Source: Oikopleura dioica (taxonomy: Eukaryota > Chordata > Appendicularia > Copelata > Oikopleuridae). Taken from it: a stretch of 64,000 nt of DNA. Below are positions 57,061-64,000 of this stretch, piece after piece. How positions within the stretch are numbered: position 1 is the stretch's first letter; each line of letters begins with the position of its first letter. Position numbers and translations under genes: made by a program. Location: assembly GCA_907165135.1 (NCBI GenBank), contig OU015567.1, positions 14,017,001-14,081,000 on the forward strand, in the 5' to 3' direction. The notes under the pieces are model-generated. The model saw only the letters and a program-made list of their open reading frames with translations, was not told the DNA's origin and made no database searches.

Positions 57061-59511
57061 TTACTCCATGAATGTCAACAGCTCTTTCTGAAGCTGATCT
57101 ATTCTGTTGACGACGGACTGATCTTTCTTGTCCACTTTTCGTTGCTTTTCTAATTTTTCAATTTCGTCCACAATCTTCAGCGACTTCTGCGTGACAATGG
57201 TCGACATGCTCGCGCCGGCCGAGACGATCTTTTCTCGCAATTTTGAAACGTTGGTTATTGTTGCTTCACTCATGGATTTCACCGTGTCATCCGCTTCCGA
57301 GTTTTCTGGACTCGAGCTTTTCAAACTTTCGGAGTTGATTTCGGACAGAGTGACGACGGAGATTGTGTGGTCTGCACCGATCGTGGTCGTGTCCTCGGGC
57401 TTGACTGACGTATCCACCTGTGCTGGTTCTAAACAGGATCGCGGTTAGTCAAAATAATAGAAGTTACATGACAAAAGGTCAAACCGCATTGATTAATTCC
57501 TCAAAAAATCTACTGAAGCTCCAGAAAATATATAGTTTTTAACAATGGTTACCTAGTGGCACTGGTGGAGCAGGACGTTTGTTTGACTCGGTCGAAATAA
57601 ATTTCGTCTTTGTCAAAACTGGCGAAGCTTCATTTTTGAAAACAGGTAAGTGACTCTTCCTTGATTCCGAAGAAATAGTCTTCGCTAAAATTTCACGGGC
57701 TTCTCCAGAAGCTCGGATCGGGACAGTTCGTTGATTTGGATCGGGACAGTATGATGGTGGATCATCATCGTAGTCAGGCAACTCGTAGGTTTTCATCGAG
57801 TTACAGCGGCTTTGGCAAGAGATGTGAGTTAGCGTTTCGAAGTTTTGAGACTTTTGAGCTCTGAGCTGCGCTGCCTGTTGTTTCGATCGTTTGAGATTCT
57901 CCAGTGCTAAGGCTGCTTCGTTGTCGATCTTTCTTGAGCGGCATCGAAGACAACAATGGACGGTGCAGCCGCAGCAGATAAGAATAATAACTCCAGCGAT
58001 CAGGCCAATAATGAGGACAATCTTCATCGGATCTGCAGCAGCAACGCCGAGGAGATCGACAAGGCCGGAATATGCATCAAAGAGATCTTCGCCAAGGAAT
58101 TTTTTGACCGCTACAGTGTTGGAGGCATCGTTGACCTCGCCAAGCTCGGCTCGAAAGATTTGCTCAACTGAAAATAGAATAATATTGATATAATGTTATA
58201 ACTTTTATGAGGAATCATAAAAATCAATAAGCGCTCGGTTGATTCTAAACCTTTAGGGTCAACGTAGGGCTGCTCTCCATCGGAAATGCCAAGAGTCATA
58301 AAACTTGGTCTCCTAACCGCATTCGCCGACCACATCTCTTTGAAACCCAAGTCAGTCGATTTGTCATCATCACCGGTCCATTCAGGCTCCTCCCGACCGC
58401 CAAAGGGCAGCCAGGCTTTTTGCTCTGGCTCGGCGTCGAGAACGTTTTCGGAACCGCCAAAAAGGAAGGAACCCATTCCTGCGGGTGGTTCGGGTGTTCC
58501 TAGAGGTCTCTAAAAATAACGTTAACTTCGGTTCTTCAGCTTGGAATCTTGAAATAAAAATTTGAATAAGAACCGATTGAATTCTCTTTGGCCGTCGTTT
58601 TCGTTGAACTTCTTGCTGCTTAGGCACAACACCACGGCTAGAAACAACATATCCTCCATATTCTCGCTGGCCATAGTCGTATTCATAATCATTGATGGCG
58701 AAGGGATTGTCGTACTGGGGTGGAGGATCGAGGTACTCCACGTCAGGATTTCTACCCATTCCAAATTGAGGTTGTTGAGCAATAAGACCAGGTTGAGCTA
58801 TTTGACCGTATTGAGGGATAACTTGAGCTGGTTGAGCCTGAATGTTTTGAATCGGAAATCTTTGTTGAGAACCGTATCCAAATATCTCAGGATAGAGCAT
58901 TGCCATATTTTGCTGCTGAAGCTGAGTTGGGTCGATTTTCGGCTTGAGAGTGTACGTGTCTGCGACTGCTTTGAAGGTGAAAGCATAACCCTTCGAGTAG
59001 AAGCCAACTGGAGTGTCGGTGGAATTGAAACGGACGATGATCTTGTTGCTGTCGGATAAAAATGATGGAGGTGTATCTGTTCCGCAGTAGTAACCAGTGT
59101 CCCGCTTGGTTTTTTCGTCGATGATGTTGAGACGATGATAGGTGCACTCTGGATCACCCTCGCCCTCTGAAAATTTTCGCTTTGAACAAATTCCTTTTGA
59201 AAGGTAATTTACCCTCTGGATTTTGTTTTCCAATAAGCAGAATTTCCTGAAACTCGATGAGAATCTTCTTCGTATTATCAGGACTTATGATTGAATAGTC
59301 GCAGGCCCAAACAGTCCCGAATCCTGATGGCCAGGATCGAGAAACGACTTGCTTGGATCGCGTGGTTTCTGCTATTATCGCTAGAAATTCGTGATAAACC
59401 AAAAAAAAGCGAATTCAGCTTACGTTGGAAAGGGCAATCTGAGATGTCCCATCTGGAAACGGTGGCCATCGCAAATTGAGACAGAGAAAAAAGGAAAAAG
59501 AAAAGAATCAT
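57061..59511 (-). CDS. CUB-domain single-pass membrane protein
   Basis: The minus-strand start is ATG 59511 with a signal peptide (ILFFFLFSLSQFAMA). Three exons make a CUB domain (WDISDCPF, FGTVWACDYSII, ILIEFQEILL, DTGYYCGTDTPP, IIVRFNSTD, GFYSKGYAFTF). A Gln/Pro-rich stalk follows (QQRFPIQNIQAQPAQVIPQ, YLDPPPQYDNPF) with a furin-type site RKRRPKR. After an acidic juxtamembrane part (FGGREEPEWTGDDDKS) comes one membrane helix (IVLIIGLIAGVIILICC) with a Cys cluster. The cytoplasmic part carries PPSY and RPAPPVPL motifs (WW and SH3 ligands) and a final coiled coil (EIEKLEKQRKVDKK). All introns are GT-AG and joined in phase. It resembles a small guidance or adhesion receptor, but I know no orthologue. 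Confidence 0.8.
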
Positions 59512-60181
59512 CTTCGTTGATTTCAGCGGGAGAAAGTTTTAACAAGTATCTTTTTGAATAATTGGTTGTTTAAATTTATCTGGTTGAAAGAACATTTGTG
59601 AGGTATCCTCTAAACGCTCTTGTTCATAGTTTTGTCTTCGCGATATCTCCGGGTGATAAAAAATATATATAAATATGTTTTTCGGCTATCGTGGAATTCA
59701 ACTTTTGTTGTTTGTGTTTAAAATAGTAGAGACGTGAAAAATAATTAAATGGGCTGGTTGTTGCTTTTTTCGCTCGACACCGACTGGTGGCGTTGTGGTG
59801 CGAGGGGGAAAAGGTCGCCCAACCGCGCAAAAAGGCCTCCCTTTAGTAGGATCTTGGAAAAGCGGGCTTCTTCATCTTGTCCAGGAGATCTCAAAATTTT
59901 GTTGAGTTAACCAGCGGACGCGACGGTCGTCGAAAAATTGGCGGTTGTTTGTTTGAAGCAGCGTTTTTATATACAAAATGGCAAGTGTAGGTTTCGTTCG
60001 TTAGTAGAGGAATAATGTTACAAATATTCCAATTTACAGCTTTACAAATTTAAAATTTAAAATTGTTGAATGTTTTCAAGGGGGACTGCATTTGGGGTGT
60101 TAGGGTGATCGCATCGCATATCGGGAATTATGTGAAAAACGAGTCACGAAAGGAAATTAGTAATTAGGAAAATTGAGGGAG
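59512..60181. other. intergenic
   Basis: Spacer between the ITIH-like gene end and the CUB gene start, both minus strand. AT-rich with one GC patch (59760-59830). No gene or RNA recognised. Confidence 0.4.
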
Positions 60182-63100
60182 TTAGAATTCTTCTGACTGC
60201 TCGGCATCGATGAGGAATTCTCCAAGCTCGGAAATGTACAGGCAATTTTTGCCAGATACTTCGATGTTGCTTCCAACAGTGTAAAATCCCTTAATAATTG
60301 TTTGGATATCGAAAATTATGTATATTTATCTTACATTGAGTTTGATAGGAAGCTCGTTTGTAGAAATCTGTCCAATAACTTCTCCAGATTCACCGACTTT
60401 CAACAAGCTTTTCATGATGCCAGTCATGTTATTGCTCGAGTTGATCAGGTTGATCGTCAATTCTTGACCCCAAACCAGCTCAAATTTGACCCCATCATCA
60501 AGAAGCACAACCACTCGGTCTTTCATAACGTAACCCCGGCCGTTTCCGATTTGGAACTCATCTCCAGGAGCGAAATTGAAACCAACGGGGCCATTTCGAT
60601 CAACTTCAAAGATTGTCTGATTTCCGATCATAATCTTTGCTGACTGAAGTTTTTCTTCGACAGAAACTTTGAGGGCCAGTCCTTTCTCTCGGAGAAGCGC
60701 CAACTCTTTCTCGTTTTCAAGTCCGAAGCAGAAATCAGTCTTTTGTCCCTTGACCACCACCATGTTATCGGACAACGTAACAAGCGATTTCTCTTCTTGG
60801 AGCGAAGCAGTTGGAACAATCACGTGATTCTTGGTTGGTCGACGAAGCTGTCGGAACTTGAATTTTAGCTCTTTGATTCCAGAGTCTGACGATCGTCGAT
60901 CTCGGCCGGGTTTGCTGATCTGGAGCGATGTGACGGGAGTCAAAAGATTTGCTAAAATAATGAATTAGTTATCTGAGACAAATAGTCTATCTTACAGGCA
61001 ACAGAAAATTTGCCGGCGATTTCGGTCAGTTGTGTGTGCTCGTAATCGTCAAATGCATTTTCACGGGCGATCAGAAGATTGTGCATCTTAACAGCATTGA
61101 AGTACTCTTTGCCGTTGACTTGGGTGAAAGTGGTGGTATCGAAGTCGAGGAGGCCTTCTTCTGTGGTCATTTGAGTTTGGAGCTCGGATTCGAAGGAGCT
61201 TGATGCGATAACTCCACCAATAATGATCTTAAAAAGTGTTTAAATTTGAAAGAGATTTTTGATTCTTACCTCTCTCGATGGAGAAATATTTGAATCGTCG
61301 ATTGAAAGCTCTGTCGCTCCTGATCTTCCGTATTCGTTGATGACTCGTACGTCAGTAGATTTGATGCCGTGTCGTTTCTGAGCTTGGACCAAAGATTCAA
61401 GGAAGAAGTCCTGCATCATGTACTGAGCATCTGCGCGAGAGGGAACTCGGAGGACCATTCCCTGCGAACGAGCGCTAAGAGAGGTCAGGAAGTCTTTCAT
61501 TTTCGTGTCGTTCGCTTCTTCTCCAAATGCGATTGTGTTCAAAACTAAACGATATAATTACTTTTTCAGAAAAGAAAAATGAATTGCTCACCGATTTCGC
61601 TCTTATGGGCGATGAAATCAACCATGTCAAGAATCGAGGTCAAATCTGTGACTCCTGAAGTTGGAGCACCATCGGTCAGGAGGTAAATGATATTTTCTTG
61701 GTTTGAATCTCGCTTGTTCTGAAAATAATTGTTTGCGCGAGTTTTACGTAAAAATAACCACCTGTGAAAGAAGAAGAGTAGCCTTGACAAGAGCAGCGTA
61801 GACATCAGTTCCACCTCCTGCTTTCATTTGATCCATAAATTTCAGCGCTGCGAATGTGCTTCTGTCATTTACTGGCACCATTCGGTTATCCGAAAAGACC
61901 TTGTTGACCGACTCAAAGCTGACGATATTGAAAGTGTCTCCAGGCTTGAGTGCTTCGATCATGAATTTAAAAGCTTCTCGTGTTTGCTCAATTCTTTCGC
62001 CCATCATCGACCCGGAAGAATCAATCAAAAAGATAGCGTTGATTCCAAATGAACTTCTCAATCGAGCTGGGAAAAGATCAACTGGGCGGCATCGCTGGAC
62101 AAAGTACTGAGAGTCCGTGAACAAGCTGCATCCAGTTTGCTCGACGTCGAATTCGATTCCGAACCAGTATCGAGAGCTTTTGTAATCGATAGAGGGGGAA
62201 AAGTCGACAATGGCTCGGTGGTAGTCATCAAAGAACTGCTTGTTGGTTTCTGATCGAACGGAGCTTGATTGACGAGGCATTGGCTGGAGGAACTTGATTC
62301 TGTTCTCGTCCTCCACCATGATTCGCACCTGGAGGTTTTCAGAAGGAAATTCAGGGTCGAAATGAACTCCGAATCTGTAGCTTCCTCTTGTGCGCTCAAG
62401 GACTTCAACATATTCCATCACGTAAGTCAAGTTGGAGAAAGGCTCGACAGATGCCCGAACCATCAAATGTTGTCCAGCCTGTTTGATTTGAACGACTCGC
62501 GACTCGCCATTTTGAGTTGATTCAACGACAAGAGCTTCTTGCATTTTCTGATTGTGGTGGAGTGGAACAGCTGATTCAACTCCAAGAGCGCTTTTCAGTT
62601 GAACCTGTGGTTGTTCGAATGCTTCGACGATTTTCGATCTATAAACGCGCCCCTCAGCGGTGATGATGGAGAAGGAAGTAAGGAAGGACTTGGCGGGGAT
62701 GATGGTACGGAAAGGAGCATCAGCCATGGAAGGCTGGGAATTGACCGCGACTGCTTTGAAGACAGTCTTCGCAAAGCGGTTCTCAATCTTTGTTGTGACG
62801 GTTTTGGAAGCGATACGGGGCGGGAGCTGGTCGGTGACTTCGGAAAAGAAAGAAGTTGAACCGACGATCATCTCTCCATTGGACGCGGCAAGGGTCATCT
62901 GACCACTAGCTCCAGGCTTGGTATGGCGAGGAACTGTAATTGAAACTTCCAGATCAGTTACGGAAGAAAGATTATCAGCAATTTCGGGAGAGATTGAGAT
63001 CTGCCACTGCGGGTTGGTAGAAGAAGCGGAGAACTGAAGAGCTTCGCCTTCGTTTTCAATTCTGAAGAAAAAGACATTTGTTCGGCCGGCAATCACTTCG

Positions 63101-63801
63101 TTAGTTCGGGAAACGGAGGTAAAAATTGGCTTTGTTGTTCTTCGAATCCGATGGAAATGCGCTTGAGGAAGAGAAACAGCAAGTTTCATTTCTCCAACTG
63201 GCTCTCCATTTCCAGCGGCGTTGTTTGAAATGAAGTTGGCGCCGTCGCTGTTGCTAACTCGTCGCGAACCGATAGTAAATTCGTGTCCGCCGTCTTTGTG
63301 AATCGTATGCGACATGATGTCTTTTTGAGAAGTTACGGAGTACTCAAAGTTGACCTTCGCAAAAGCAGAGACAGTGAGTTTAAAGTGATCAGCTTCGCCG
63401 AGAACTCGAAGCGACCAGTTTCCATCGGTGACGTTTTCAAATCGGAAATATTTCAAGTTCGAAAAGTCAATTTTTCTAGAAAGAACTGGCTCAAAGGAAG
63501 CGCCATCAGGAGCATCGACGATGACGGTTTCGATGTGAGTGCCAGAGACTTCGACATGGAGCTGTCTGATAGACTTGTCGACAGGGATGGAAATTGGAGT
63601 ATCGGCGGTAACATCGTCGGAGAAAATGAGCGCCTTTTCGCTGCGAGTTCCATCGCAAATGAGAGGAGAGAGTTTGTGCAGAAGAGAAGCAGGAGTTTGG
63701 TAGACAGTACCGTACGTCGATCTGAATAATAAAATGTAAAGAAAGGTGAAAAATTGTCTCTGGAAAGAGGCCAAGAAGGGATAAAGGCCCCTCGTTGGCA
63801 T
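60182..63801 (-). CDS. inter-alpha-trypsin inhibitor heavy-chain-like protein with extra N-terminal domains
   Basis: Large secreted protein, about 1,150 residues, minus-strand start ATG 63801 with a hydrophobic leader (FFTFLYILLF). The first ~330 residues are not typical of ITIH: a segment like the post-vWA region of hemicentin/VWA7 (IETVIVDAPDGASFEP, NVTDGNWSLRVLG), then an Ig-like region (TVPRHTKPGASGQM). A VIT domain follows (FRTIIPAKSFLTSFSIITAEG). The vWA domain has an intact metal site (FLIDSSGSMMG, SFESVNKVFSDN, GGGTDVYAAL, LLTDGAPTSG). Short exons lead to the ITIH C-terminal domain (NHVIVPTASLQ, GPVGFNFAPGDEFQIGNGRG, GVKFELVWG) and the stop at 60182. I do not see the DPHF cleavage site that links chondroitin sulfate in vertebrate ITIH. 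A matrix role, perhaps in the larvacean house, is inference. Confidence 0.85.
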
Positions 63802-64000
63802 GAGGATATATATTTACACTCTGAGAATCAACCAGAATGAAGAAAGAATCGTCTATTATCGGTAAATACTCGTAGGAAAGGTAAATTACGCGTTTAGTTA
63901 TCATGGGGACTGGGAAAAATGCACATGCATTTGCGGAAATGTGCATCAAAAAGATGCCAAACTCGTTTATTTACATCGTCGGAAGAAGACTCTCAAAAGT
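63802..64000. other. upstream region of the ITIH-like gene
   Basis: Partial intergenic sequence at the window edge; no coding exon recognised. Confidence 0.4.

Noticed and set aside
1..64000. tRNA, rRNA or spliced-leader RNA genes
   Set aside because: I looked for cloverleaf arms and known conserved blocks by eye and saw none; a covariance-model scan would be needed to exclude them.

Overview
The window looks like compact nuclear DNA of an appendicularian tunicate (an Oikopleura-type larvacean). The case rests on small introns (many of 38-60 nt), genes packed tail to tail within 20-50 bases, an apparent class of GA-AG introns (at least five can be placed by reading frame and protein homology) and chordate-type genes such as neurabin with PDZ plus SAM, MED18, cyclin B3, cytosolic PLA2 and an inter-alpha-trypsin heavy-chain-like protein. 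The species assignment is an inference; no rRNA or mitochondrial marker is present.

Layout. 0-6 kb: a small membrane protein, a seven-helix receptor-like gene and a small basic protein, with a possible minus-strand gene at 5.9-6.3 kb. 6.5-10.9 kb: a complete xanthine dehydrogenase gene. 11-14.3 kb: a small minus-strand gene and two tandem coiled-coil genes whose duplication also copied the last exon of the converging cPLA2 gene. 14.3-24.3 kb, all minus strand: cPLA2, a secreted kringle protein, and a long secreted gene that joins C-type lectin domains to a family 2 cellulose-binding module. 24.3-33.7 kb: gene-poor, filled with inverted-repeat elements and pentanucleotide satellites. 33.7-38 kb: two small secreted-protein genes, a claudin/PMP22-like four-helix gene and an acidic nuclear-type gene. 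38.7-47.6 kb, minus strand: neurabin/spinophilin, MED18 and cyclin B3. 49-55 kb, plus strand: an unrecognised gene and carnitine palmitoyltransferase 1, which carries a transposon in one exon. 55-63.8 kb, minus strand: an SLC43-like transporter, a CUB-domain membrane protein and the ITIH-like protein.

The genes do not form one pathway; they are a sample of metabolic, cell-cycle, synaptic-scaffold and extracellular genes. The most unusual item is the lectin-CBM2 gene, because larvaceans secrete a cellulose-containing house and all three tryptophans that bind cellulose in bacterial CBM2 modules appear to be kept. The second is the mobile DNA. I see at least four families of short inverted-repeat elements: TTAA-flanked ones, one sitting inside a 39-nt intron; a CCTGAGTCAGG family; hairpin foldbacks; and two elements of about 430 bp whose bodies are pentamer satellites, one of them inserted in the CPT1 coding sequence with an 8-bp target duplication.

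Several genes need one extra base at short A runs to stay in frame, which suggests homopolymer loss in the assembly. Exon joins were made by eye from splice signals, reading frame and remembered family motifs, so internal exon ends are approximate where stated.
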